Shown here one piece after another: positions 17,512 to 24,887 of a DNA stretch of 64,000 nucleotides. The notes under the pieces are model-generated. The model was not told the origin of the DNA. It made no database searches and saw only the letters and a program-made list of their open reading frames with translations. The DNA is from DATCYX01 sp963714425 (lineage in GTDB: Bacteria > Chloroflexota > Anaerolineae > Anaerolineales > UBA4823), in contig CAVQOI010000005.1 in assembly GCA_963714425.1 (NCBI GenBank), positions 98,534 to 162,533 of the forward strand. Reading direction: 5' to 3'. Every line of letters starts with the position of its first letter. Position 1 is the stretch's first letter. Made by a program: the position numbers and the translations under genes.

Positions 17512-18627
17512 CTATTTTAAGTTGGCATCATAAAATTCGATTGTCCGCCCCATTGCCATGCTGAAATAGTTCGAGAGGTTGTGGTTGTCCTGTTCGTAGG
17601 CGTAGAACTCCACATTTATGCCTGCCTCCTGGATTTCATCGTAGAGAATCTCTGAAAGCACAATGGGCACGCTCTCGTCAGCTGTGCCGTGATGGAGCTG
17701 GATGGGACCGGCTAAATCTTCCAGATAGGTATTTGCCGAGACGCTGTTCCAGAAGTCAGGGTTTTCCTCAGGCGTTCCAAATTCGGTTATCCACCCGCCA
17801 CGCCAGCCGCGTGAAACCGATTGGGTTGGGACCACACCTCCCCGCCGTCTCCAATTATTCAGTAGATCCGGGTAGGATGCCACCACCCCGGCCCAAATCA
17901 CCCCTGCCTTTATCTCTGGCGAAACAACCATGGCTCGCAGTGTCAGATAGCCCCCCATCGAATGTCCCCACATGCCGATACGCTCAGGATCTGCTTGCGG
18001 GAACCGCTTCAAGGAAGATACAGCATTGAGCACATCAATCGTATAGCCAGGACTGCTGTAGGCGCTGCTCGCCACGCCTTCCGAGCGATCATGTCCCCGA
18101 TAATCTATGCGAAATACGATATATCCTGCACGCGCTAACCAGTCCACGTAGGCGATGTAGCGCTCGGTTGTGCGGTATTGTTCTGGGGGGATGTACCCAT
18201 GGTTAAATACGATTGCAGGCCATCCACTGGATGGCTTCTCCCCCTCTGGGATCGTCAATAAAGCATAAATTGTTAAGCCATCGGACTGATAAGATGCATA
18301 GTGACGGCTGTAGTTTGCACCTGGTTCCAGCGTCTCCTCGAGGACGATGTCGCTGCCGGGGTATCCCCTCTGACGCATCGCCTGGATTGCCATTGGGTGA
18401 AGTGTGGGTGTTGGGGTAAACACCACGGTTGGCGTCGAGCTCGGTGGCGAAAATACAGTTTCTGTCGCGCGGAAAGTCGGTGAAATGGTCTTAGCGACTG
18501 CCGGTGGTCTCAAAGTGAGCGTTGGTGAAGAATTGACCATTTTTGGTTGTACGGCTTGCGTGTTTCCCCCACAAGCGCTAGAAAAAATTATGAAGCATGT
18601 TGACAACAATAAGACTAAAGGTTTCAT
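17512..18627 (-). CDS. Alpha/beta-hydrolase (S9-like) lipoprotein
   Basis: 371 residues. The signal peptide ends in a lipobox-like FSSAC near residue 19, followed by a Thr/Pro-rich linker (20-75), so the enzyme is probably tethered outside the cytoplasmic membrane. The hydrolase domain has the oxyanion-hole region NHGYIPP, RIDYRGHDRSEG, the nucleophile elbow GHSMGG, and acid/His segments HHGTADESVP and DNHNLS. These resemble prolyl-oligopeptidase-like or dienelactone-hydrolase-like esterases; the substrate is unknown. The start follows AGAGGT at good spacing. It lies 31 bases after the DUF1638 gene on the same strand and is convergent with the CAP-LysM gene. Confidence 0.88.
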   Translation of the reverse strand: MKPLVLLLSTCFIIFSSACGGNTQAVQPKMVNSSPTLTLRPPAVAKTISPTFRATETVFSPPSSTPTVVFTPTPTLHPMAIQAMRQRGYPGSDIVLEETLEPGANYSRHYASYQSDGLTIYALLTIPEGEKPSSGWPAIVFNHGYIPPEQYRTTERYIAYVDWLARAGYIVFRIDYRGHDRSEGVASSAYSSPGYTIDVLNAVSSLKRFPQADPERIGMWGHSMGGYLTLRAMVVSPEIKAGVIWAGVVASYPDLLNNWRRRGGVVPTQSVSRGWRGGWITEFGTPEENPDFWNSVSANTYLEDLAGPIQLHHGTADESVPIVLSEILYDEIQEAGINVEFYAYEQDNHNLSNYFSMAMGRTIEFYDANLK

Positions 18628-18658
18628 AGATCTACCTCTGAATTATTTTTCGTGTGAT

Positions 18659-19357
18659 TTAACGAATAAATTGGATCTGTCGTAGCTCGCCTCCAGGAGG
18701 AATGACAATGAACTCTTCATCGACCGAATGCAGACTTTCTGCTACTTCGACAAGCTTACGAACATAAACATCGGAACCCAGGATCTCCACGTACTGCATC
18801 CCCCACCTTTCGCAAAACTTTGCAACCTCCAAGGCTTGGGGCCGGTATTTAACCATATCCTCCTGTGAGTGTGCGACAAGAACGAGTCTGCGGTAATGCT
18901 GGTACTGCTGGTCCATCACCCACATGGCTTTTTCTTGTCCAAGTCGCTGAACGTACTCCTCATACTCTGACAAGGGGTTGCTGCCAGACTCTAACCAGCC
19001 TTTCGATAAATAATAGGTACCCGGGGCGGCATCAAACTCTGTTCGATAGGCAGCATAAGACCCGAGAAGGATTGCAATGCAATCATCCGCTCGGGGAACC
19101 AGTAGATAGTGCTTACCGGCATTTAGTTTATTCAAACCATTTCCACACAAGCCAAAACCAAGAACAACTAGGCTGGGATTCTCTATCGCATCTATGGCAT
19201 CTTGTAAAGCAATGTTTAATTTATTCGGCACGCGATGCAAGCCGTAATCAATATAAGTGACTTGCTCGCGTAGCTCTTGCGGCAGCAATCGCTCGAGCAA
19301 ATCATTGAAGACCCGGCAAGCGATGATGGTGATAGGATATTTTTCTGTGTCAGGCAT
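18659..19357 (-). CDS. DUF1638 domain protein
   Basis: 232 residues matching DUF1638: an initial strand TIIACRVF, then LHRVPNKLNIALQDAI, GFGLCGNGLNKL, the strongly conserved PRADDCIAILLGS, and PGTYYLSKGWLE. The Cys residues in IIACRVF and LCGNG and the His in GLHRVP could bind a metal, but this is inference. Members of this family often occur near corrinoid-dependent methyltransferase and methylamine genes in other organisms; here the nearest C1-related gene is folD, upstream and separated by a terminator. No ribosome site is visible; a perfect palindrome touches the start codon. Function unknown. Confidence 0.8.
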   Translation of the reverse strand: MPDTEKYPITIIACRVFNDLLERLLPQELREQVTYIDYGLHRVPNKLNIALQDAIDAIENPSLVVLGFGLCGNGLNKLNAGKHYLLVPRADDCIAILLGSYAAYRTEFDAAPGTYYLSKGWLESGSNPLSEYEEYVQRLGQEKAMWVMDQQYQHYRRLVLVAHSQEDMVKYRPQALEVAKFCERWGMQYVEILGSDVYVRKLVEVAESLHSVDEEFIVIPPGGELRQIQFIR

Positions 19358-19372
19358 AATTGACGGTCAATT
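19358..19372. promoter_or_regulatory. Perfect AATTGAC-G-GTCAATT palindrome at the DUF1638 start
   Basis: Fifteen bases with two perfect seven-base arms directly abut the ATG of the DUF1638 gene where a ribosome site would be. It could be an operator or block initiation as RNA. A related ATTGACCGT half occurs near 19,497 downstream of folD. Confidence 0.4.
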
Positions 19373-19420
19373 GCTCCAGCGACAGGACGAACTAGACCAT
19401 TTTAACCCAAATTCCAAATA

Positions 19421-19476
19421 AAAAGGCGCTGCAGGCTCAACAGTCAAAATGACTGCTGATGAGCGCCTGCAGCGCC
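19421..19476 (-). terminator. Intrinsic terminator of folD
   Basis: Twelve-base perfect arms (19425-19436 and 19465-19476) with a nested CAGTC/GACTG pairing in between. On the minus strand the stem ends in TTTTTATTT. It lies between folD and the DUF1638 gene. Confidence 0.85.
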
Positions 19477-19535
19477 ATATTGAGAAACGAACAGCCGATT
19501 GACCGTTCTATTCCCGAATAGCAAAAGCAAAAGGA

Positions 19536-20429
19536 CTACACAGATTTCTTGAGTGCATCCACTTGATTAGCGGCACGCACTGTATTACGCAATAGCATGG
19601 CGATTGTCATTGGGCCCACACCACCTGGCGACGGTGTCAGGTATCCCGCTACTTCTTTAACCTCATCAAACTTCACATCGCCGACCCAGCGATACCCTTT
19701 TTCAGTGGAAGGGTCTTCAACCCGGTTAGAGCCGACGTCGATCACGATTGCGCCGGGCTTGACCCAATCTCGCCGCACCATCTCCGGACGACCAACAGCG
19801 GCAATCAGAATATCTGCGGAGCTACAAATTCCCGGAAGGTCTTTACTGCGCGAATGGCAAATCGTGACGGTCGCATTGCGTTCAACTAGCAGTAAGGCGA
19901 CAGGCATACCCACAATATTCGAGCGACCCAATACAACAGCAGTCGCACCTTCGATGGGCACGCCCATCGCATCGATCAGGTAGATACACCCATCGGGAGT
20001 GCAGGGCACAAACATGGGTTTCCGCCCCTTCTGTGCAAGGCGGCCAATATTGACAGGATGAAAGCCGTCAATGTCCTTATAGATGCTGATCGTATTGAGC
20101 ACACGCTCCTCGTCCAGTCCTTTCGGTAGTGGCAATTGGACCAAAATGCCATTCACCTCAGGACTGGCATTTAGATCTGCAACCAACGCCTCTAGATCCT
20201 GTTGTGAGATGTCAGCTGGGAGAATGTGACCGAAAGATTTGATCCCTACCTTCTCGCAGTTCTTTTGCTTCATACGCACATACTGGTGTGAAGCGGGGTT
20301 ATCCCCTACCAGGACGGTCGCCAGACCCGGTGCCGGCAATCCAGCGGCAACCCGTTCTGCAACCTCCCTGGCAACTTCAGCACGGACTTTTTCGGCAATG
20401 GCGGTTCCATCGATAATCTGTGCAGTCAT
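19536..20429 (-). CDS. folD: Bifunctional methylenetetrahydrofolate dehydrogenase / cyclohydrolase FolD
   Basis: 297-residue cytosolic enzyme interconverting 5,10-methylene-THF, methenyl-THF and 10-formyl-THF with NADP(H). Motifs: the catalytic-lysine/substrate region YVRMKQKNCEKVGI, QLPLPKG, the nucleotide-binding GRSNIVGMPVALLL, and the C-terminal signature PSPGGVGPMT. The start is supported by GAGGAG seven bases upstream. It is monocistronic, with a terminator after it and the divergent gntR gene upstream. It can link C1 units from the nearby GcvT-like gene, and formate from the formate dehydrogenase genes, to the folate pool; that link is inference. Confidence 0.97.
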   Translation of the reverse strand: MTAQIIDGTAIAEKVRAEVAREVAERVAAGLPAPGLATVLVGDNPASHQYVRMKQKNCEKVGIKSFGHILPADISQQDLEALVADLNASPEVNGILVQLPLPKGLDEERVLNTISIYKDIDGFHPVNIGRLAQKGRKPMFVPCTPDGCIYLIDAMGVPIEGATAVVLGRSNIVGMPVALLLVERNATVTICHSRSKDLPGICSSADILIAAVGRPEMVRRDWVKPGAIVIDVGSNRVEDPSTEKGYRWVGDVKFDEVKEVAGYLTPSPGGVGPMTIAMLLRNTVRAANQVDALKKSV

Positions 20430-20480
20430 TATTTTCTCCTCAATGGGGGTTTAATATGGGCAACTGTTTTGTATTTCAGG

Positions 20481-20508
20481 TTGACAATCGTTCAAATATT
20501 GATATACT
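20481..20508 (+). promoter_or_regulatory. Sigma70-type promoter of gntR
   Basis: TTGACA (20481-20486), 16-base spacer, TATACT (20503-20508). The inverted repeat at 20514-20536 begins at the expected transcription start. Confidence 0.75.
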
Positions 20509-20513
20509 TTATC

Positions 20514-20536
20514 CTGATATACTCTTGATATATCAG
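20514..20536. promoter_or_regulatory. Inverted repeat CTGATATA-N7-TATATCAG, probable GntR operator
   Basis: Perfect eight-base arms with a seven-base gap, placed immediately after the -10 of the gntR promoter and 51 bases before its ATG. The position is ideal for autorepression. FCD-type GntR sites are usually shorter, so the core may be only part of this repeat. Confidence 0.6.
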
Positions 20537-20587
20537 CAGTGTCCATTATAACGATTATTTATCCTATTGGCAAGACTTCCGTGAAAG

Positions 20588-21244
20588 ATGGAACAAACAT
20601 TTACATCCCTCAGCCAGCTTGCGTACAACCAGATCAGAGATAAGATTATCTCGCTGGAGCTTTCTCCAGGTTCCACGGTTGACGAGACCAGCTTGCAGAA
20701 TGCTCTAAATCTTGGACGTACGCCAATCCGAGAAGCACTGATGCGGTTATCCCTCGAAAAACTGGTGATCATCATCCCACGCCGGGGAATTTTTATTTCC
20801 GAGATTTCAATTCCTCATCTCCATCAACTCTTCGAGATGCGCCATGCGCTGGAGCCGCTTGCGGCTCGTCTGGCCGCGCAACGAGGATCTGTTACGCAGT
20901 TCCAGGCAATTAAGTCAGCTCTTGAGGCAGGTCTCAGACAACCAGAGTTACCCCCGGATCAGGCTTTTATCGAAGCAGATCAGACATGCCATCGTATACT
21001 TTACGAAGCTACAAAAAACCAACATTTAGAAGACACACTTAAGATCCTTTATACCCTGAGTGTTAGATTGTGGAACTATTCGCAGGTAAAAGTCGATAGC
21101 CTAGAACAGGCATTATCTCAACACTTACAGCTTGTTTCAGCGCTCGAAATGCGTGATGCCGAAGTAGCTAGCAAACTCATCGAACAGCATGTGATGTCAT
21201 TCCAGGAAGCTATCCAGGGAGCCATGCTAGGACTGGTTACATAA
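20588..21244 (+). CDS. GntR-family transcriptional regulator, FadR/FCD type
   Basis: 218 residues. The N-terminal winged helix-turn-helix (about 8-75) contains the family's YNQIRDKIISLELSPGSTVDE and LGRTPIREALMRLSLEKLV. A helical FCD effector domain follows (about 80-215); its metal/ligand residues are probably Asp and His in IEADQTCHRILYEAT, His in LEQALSQHLQLVSAL and His in IEQHVMSF. FCD regulators usually sense organic acids. The methylmalonyl-CoA decarboxylase operon begins 160 bases downstream on the same strand, behind its own palindrome, so it is the likely target. A strong promoter with an overlapping palindrome precedes the gene. Confidence 0.9.
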   Translation: MEQTFTSLSQLAYNQIRDKIISLELSPGSTVDETSLQNALNLGRTPIREALMRLSLEKLVIIIPRRGIFISEISIPHLHQLFEMRHALEPLAARLAAQRGSVTQFQAIKSALEAGLRQPELPPDQAFIEADQTCHRILYEATKNQHLEDTLKILYTLSVRLWNYSQVKVDSLEQALSQHLQLVSALEMRDAEVASKLIEQHVMSFQEAIQGAMLGLVT

Positions 21245-21317
21245 TCTGGAGTGTGGGTATTCCACACCCTTATGACCGATCAGGTTTAATTACACCCCCA
21301 TTTCAAGTACATTGTCA

Positions 21318-21352
21318 CTGATATTTACACCTTTGCAGGGTGTATGATTCAG
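21318..21352. promoter_or_regulatory. 35-bp interrupted palindrome upstream of the decarboxylase operon
   Basis: CTGA-N4-TACACC-N7-GGTGTA-N4-TCAG, centred at 21335, 51 bases before mmdA. The outer CTGA/TCAG quartets match those of the gntR operator, but the inner arms differ. It is either a GntR-protein site or an RNA hairpin. Confidence 0.5.
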
Positions 21353-21403
21353 AGGTTTGTGAGAACCATCACAAGAAAACGAATACTTTCTTGAGGTAAT
21401 TCA

Positions 21404-22957
21404 ATGACCGACGAAGATCCACGAATCACAGAATTGCGGGCAATGCGCGAGATTGCCAGTCTTGGGGGAGGTGAAGAGCGCATTGCGGTCCAACACGCAA
21501 AGGGTAAATTGACAGCGCGCGAGCGCTTGGCGGTACTGGTCGATCCCGGCACATTCAACGAGTTAGAACCCTTCATCACCCACCAAGGGGATGAGCTTGG
21601 GATTGCATCTGAGAAATTTCTGGGCGATGGGGTGATAACTGGTTATGGTCAGGTAAATGGACGTACTCTGTACGTCTATGCGCAGGACTTCACGGTTTAT
21701 GGCGGCACGCTCAGTGAAATGCAGAGTCATAAAATCTGCCGTGTCATGGATCTTGCCCTCCGTAATGGCGTACCCATAATAGGCCTGATTGACTCGGGTG
21801 GTGCACGCATCCAGGAAGGCGTCAAAAGCCTGGGCGGATATGCAGAGATATTTCGCCGCAATGCACAATTCTCGGGTGTAATCCCCCAAATTAGTGTCAT
21901 GCTCGGCCCCTGCGCTGGGGGCGCAGCTTACTCCCCTGCTCTGACGGATTTGATCATCATGGTACGCAAACACTCATACATGTTCCTGACCGGTCCGGAG
22001 GTGATCAAAGCCGTCACTGGTGAAGTGATCGATTCAGAGAGCCTGGGTGGAACAGATGTGCACATGAATATAACAGGGACCGCGCACCTTGCTGTAGATA
22101 CGGAGCAAGAGGCGATCCTATTGGCTCGGAAAGTACTCGGTTATTTTCCGTCCAACAATGTTGAAAACCCTCCTTATTTTCAACCAGAAGACGACCCATT
22201 GCGCATGGATGAAGAATTAAATACCATTGTTCCACTGGACCCCATGGAAGCGTACAACATGCATGATGTAATCCTGCGCGTAATGGACAAGGGGACGTTT
22301 ATTGAGATCCAGCCCACTTGGGCATGTAATGCCATTATTGGTCTGGCAAGAATCGGAGGACACAGCGTAGGGGTCGTATCTCAAGAGCCCAGCGTGATGG
22401 CAGGCGTGATCGACATTGATGCGTCGGATAAAATCACGCGTTTTGTGCGCATGTGCGATTGTTTCAATATTCCCCTGGTTACTTTCGTAGATTCTCCAGG
22501 GTTTCTGCCAGGAGTAGGACAGGAACATAGCGGGATTATTAGACATGGAGCAAAAATTCTCTACGCCTATTCTGAGGCTACCGTCCCAAAGGTTACTGTG
22601 ATCACCCGCAAGGCTTATGGGGGAGCTTATGTGGTCATGAGCAGCAAATACCTGGGAACAGATGTCACTTACGCGTGGCCAAGTGCAGAGATCGCCGTTC
22701 TAGGAGCGGAGGGTGCTGTAAACATCCTGTACAAGAGGCAAATTGCCTCTGCAGAAGAGCCTCTGCAGGAACGAAAACGCCTGGTGGATGAATACCGCAA
22801 ACAGTTTAATAACCCATACTTTGCCGCCAAGGCAGGATATGTAGACGATATTATTGAACCACGCGAAACTCGGCCCAAGATCATCGCCAGCCTGGCAGCT
22901 CTGCGGGACAAATTCTCATCAGCCCCCCCGCGTAAACATGGCAATATACCGGTTTGA
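21404..22957 (+). CDS. mmdA: Methylmalonyl-CoA decarboxylase alpha subunit (carboxyltransferase)
   Basis: 517-residue biotin-dependent acyl-CoA carboxyltransferase of the crotonase fold. Typical motifs: KLTARERLAVLVDPGTF, GDGVITGYG, DSGGARIQEGV, GPCAGGAAYSPALTD, and in the C-terminal half DSPGFLPGVGQEHSGIIRHGAK and RKAYGGAYVVM. It transfers the carboxyl group of a CoA thioester to biotin. Being a crotonase-type rather than a TIM-barrel alpha subunit, it favours methylmalonyl-CoA (or glutaconyl-CoA) over oxaloacetate. The delta, biotin-carrier and beta subunits follow, which makes this a Na+-pumping decarboxylase rather than a propionyl-CoA carboxylase. GAGG lies seven bases before the ATG. 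Confidence 0.92.
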   Translation: MTDEDPRITELRAMREIASLGGGEERIAVQHAKGKLTARERLAVLVDPGTFNELEPFITHQGDELGIASEKFLGDGVITGYGQVNGRTLYVYAQDFTVYGGTLSEMQSHKICRVMDLALRNGVPIIGLIDSGGARIQEGVKSLGGYAEIFRRNAQFSGVIPQISVMLGPCAGGAAYSPALTDLIIMVRKHSYMFLTGPEVIKAVTGEVIDSESLGGTDVHMNITGTAHLAVDTEQEAILLARKVLGYFPSNNVENPPYFQPEDDPLRMDEELNTIVPLDPMEAYNMHDVILRVMDKGTFIEIQPTWACNAIIGLARIGGHSVGVVSQEPSVMAGVIDIDASDKITRFVRMCDCFNIPLVTFVDSPGFLPGVGQEHSGIIRHGAKILYAYSEATVPKVTVITRKAYGGAYVVMSSKYLGTDVTYAWPSAEIAVLGAEGAVNILYKRQIASAEEPLQERKRLVDEYRKQFNNPYFAAKAGYVDDIIEPRETRPKIIASLAALRDKFSSAPPRKHGNIPV

Positions 22958-22977
22958 TCGGAGTTAGGAGCCTAGCT

Positions 22978-23292
22978 TTGGATTCTTTAGTTCTCTCATT
23001 GATCATTTCAGCAACTGGTATGGGTTTAGTATTTGGAGCCATCCTTCTACTCTGGGGATTAATGGCAATCCTGGTAAAAGTTGCCCAAGACCCGATGTCA
23101 GGTGAAATGTCTGAAGCTGAGGGGATCGAGATTAGTAATTATCAAGCTGCTATTGCAGCAGTTGGCGTAGCGTTGAGCCAGCAATCCAGCACAGAGCCTC
23201 GCGAATTTCCGCTCCCGCCAACGGCAGTGGTCAGCCCATGGCAAGCGATCATGAGGGGAAGGGTGCTCGATAAACGAGGTCCGAATCGATGA
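22978..23292 (+). CDS. Na+-pumping decarboxylase small membrane subunit (OadG/MmdD-like)
   Basis: 104-residue membrane subunit. One N-terminal transmembrane helix (about residues 4-32: LVLSLIISATGMGLVFGAIL) is followed by a cytosolic tail with SNYQAAIAAVGVAL, the usual OadG layout; this subunit assembles the alpha/biotin part onto the beta channel. The frame is open to a TTG at 22954, but the TTG at 22978 has AGGAG seven bases upstream and gives the normal start just before the helix. It lies 21 bases after mmdA and overlaps the biotin-carrier start by four bases. Confidence 0.85.
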   Translation: MDSLVLSLIISATGMGLVFGAILLLWGLMAILVKVAQDPMSGEMSEAEGIEISNYQAAIAAVGVALSQQSSTEPREFPLPPTAVVSPWQAIMRGRVLDKRGPNR

Positions 23293-23747
23293 AATACCGG
23301 GTCAATGTTCAAGGGAAGAATTTTGAAGTCGAGGTAAATGACATTCATTCACAGCCCATCATCGCCATTGTAGATGGCGATCCTGTTGAGGTGTGGGTGG
23401 AGACACATTTTACTTCCCAGGCGGGACAGCCTTCACTGGCGGGAATAGATGCAATCCAGGGGAATAACACAACTCGAAAAGTGTCGAATGCAAGTTCTGC
23501 ATATCAGGACAACAACTCGCGCAGCCCTGATAACAACATTATACGCTCCCCAATCCCTGGTGTGATTACGTTGATTGGGGTTAAGGAGAGCGATGACATC
23601 TCCAAAGGTCAGGTACTGTGCGTCCTGGAAGCGATGAAGATGAAGAATACAATTCGCTCTCCACGAAGCGGGGTGATATCGAGTGTTCATATTGTGGTTG
23701 GCCAGACAGTCCAACACCATGACGCGCTGGTGGAATTTGCCGATTAG
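23289..23747 (+). CDS. Biotin carboxyl carrier subunit of the decarboxylase (MmdC-like)
   Basis: 152 residues. A short N-terminal domain and a low-complexity linker (about 50-80) precede a biotinyl domain with the biotinylation motif EAMKMKN near residue 115, preceded by the PIPGVI segment and followed by the mirror half VISSVHIVVGQTV. The biotin arm shuttles CO2 from the alpha subunit to the beta subunit in the membrane. The ATGA overlap with the delta subunit gene implies coupled translation. No biotin carboxylase subunit is in the operon, in keeping with a decarboxylase instead of a carboxylase. Confidence 0.9.
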   Translation: MKYRVNVQGKNFEVEVNDIHSQPIIAIVDGDPVEVWVETHFTSQAGQPSLAGIDAIQGNNTTRKVSNASSAYQDNNSRSPDNNIIRSPIPGVITLIGVKESDDISKGQVLCVLEAMKMKNTIRSPRSGVISSVHIVVGQTVQHHDALVEFAD

Positions 23748-23759
23748 AAATTTTTGATC

Positions 23760-24887
23760 ATGGACCTCTTGACGCTCATCTCAGAACTTACCCGTGGACT
23801 GGCGAATTTCACCATCGGAAACGCTTTCATGCTCTGTGTGGGGTCTATCTTAATCGCACTGGCTGTCCTGAAACAGTATGAACCTGTGTTGCTCCTCCCT
23901 ATCGGATTCGGCTGTCTTCTGGCAAATATCCCGATGACGGGAATGAACGATGGGGATGGACTCTTTGGCGTGCTATATAAGGCTGGGATTAGTACAGAGT
24001 TGTTTCCATTGCTAATATTTATTGGCGTTGGCGCCATGATTGACTTCAGTCCCCTACTCTCACAACCGAAGCTGGTTTTACTCGGCGCGGCTGGACAGTT
24101 CGGCATCTTTGGGACGTTGATCATTGCCACGCTCCTGGGCTTTCCCCTCAACGAAGCTGCCTCGATTGGCGTGATTGGAGCCATCGATGGCCCAACTTCG
24201 ATCTTCGTTGCCTCCAAGCTGGCGCCTGCGTTACTCGCACCCATCGCTGTGGCTGCGTACTCGTATATGAGCCTGGTACCTATCATCCAACCACCATTAA
24301 TGCGGTTGTTTACAACGAAAGCAGAGCGACAAATCAGGATGGAATATGCACCCAGACCGGTGTCAAAACGAGCACGAATACTCTTTCCCATTATCGTTAC
24401 CCTGGCAATAGGATTGCTTGTGCCTGAGGCCACGCCTCTGATTGGCATGCTGATGTTAGGCAACCTTCTGCGCGAATCAGGTGTTGTTGAGCGGTTGAAT
24501 AAGGCCGCTCAAAATGAGATTGCCAATATCGCTACGCTCTTTTTGGGGATTACGATCGGCTCTACGATGAGCGCAAGTAGCTTTCTGAATATTACTACGA
24601 TTCAGATTTTGATTCTTGGCTTAATAGCCTTCATACTTGACACGGTCGCCGGCTTGTTGTTTGGAAAACTGATGTCCTTTCTTTCGCGCGGTACGATCAA
24701 CCCGCTAATCGGCGCAGCTGGGATTAGCGCATTCCCTATGGCAGGGCGCTTAGTTGCTCAAATTGCACAAGAAGAGGATTTTGAGAACTTCTTGATTATG
24801 CACGCAATGGGGGCGAATACAGCTGGTCAATTAGGCAGTGTGATGGCTGGGGGTGTGCTTCTAGCAATTGTTTCTGGGATCGTCTAG
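23760..24887 (+). CDS. mmdB: Na+-translocating decarboxylase beta subunit (OadB/MmdB family)
   Basis: About 375-residue integral membrane protein with around ten transmembrane segments. It releases CO2 from carboxybiotin and couples this to Na+ export. The family signature with the essential aspartate is IGAIDGPTSIFVASKLAP, and the second conserved region is TLFLGITIGSTMSA plus a C-terminal AMGANTAGQLGSVMAGG. OadB proteins normally read GADGPT; here GAIDGPT keeps the aspartate. Starts at TTG 23754 and ATG 23760 are possible; the ATG is used. The 3' end overlaps the convergent flavoprotein gene by four bases. Confidence 0.92.
   Translation: MDLLTLISELTRGLANFTIGNAFMLCVGSILIALAVLKQYEPVLLLPIGFGCLLANIPMTGMNDGDGLFGVLYKAGISTELFPLLIFIGVGAMIDFSPLLSQPKLVLLGAAGQFGIFGTLIIATLLGFPLNEAASIGVIGAIDGPTSIFVASKLAPALLAPIAVAAYSYMSLVPIIQPPLMRLFTTKAERQIRMEYAPRPVSKRARILFPIIVTLAIGLLVPEATPLIGMLMLGNLLRESGVVERLNKAAQNEIANIATLFLGITIGSTMSASSFLNITTIQILILGLIAFILDTVAGLLFGKLMSFLSRGTINPLIGAAGISAFPMAGRLVAQIAQEEDFENFLIMHAMGANTAGQLGSVMAGGVLLAIVSGIV

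Noticed and set aside
21404..23747. Propionyl-/acetyl-CoA carboxylase
   Set aside because: No biotin carboxylase gene is present; OadG- and OadB-like membrane subunits are, so a decarboxylase pump is the better fit.
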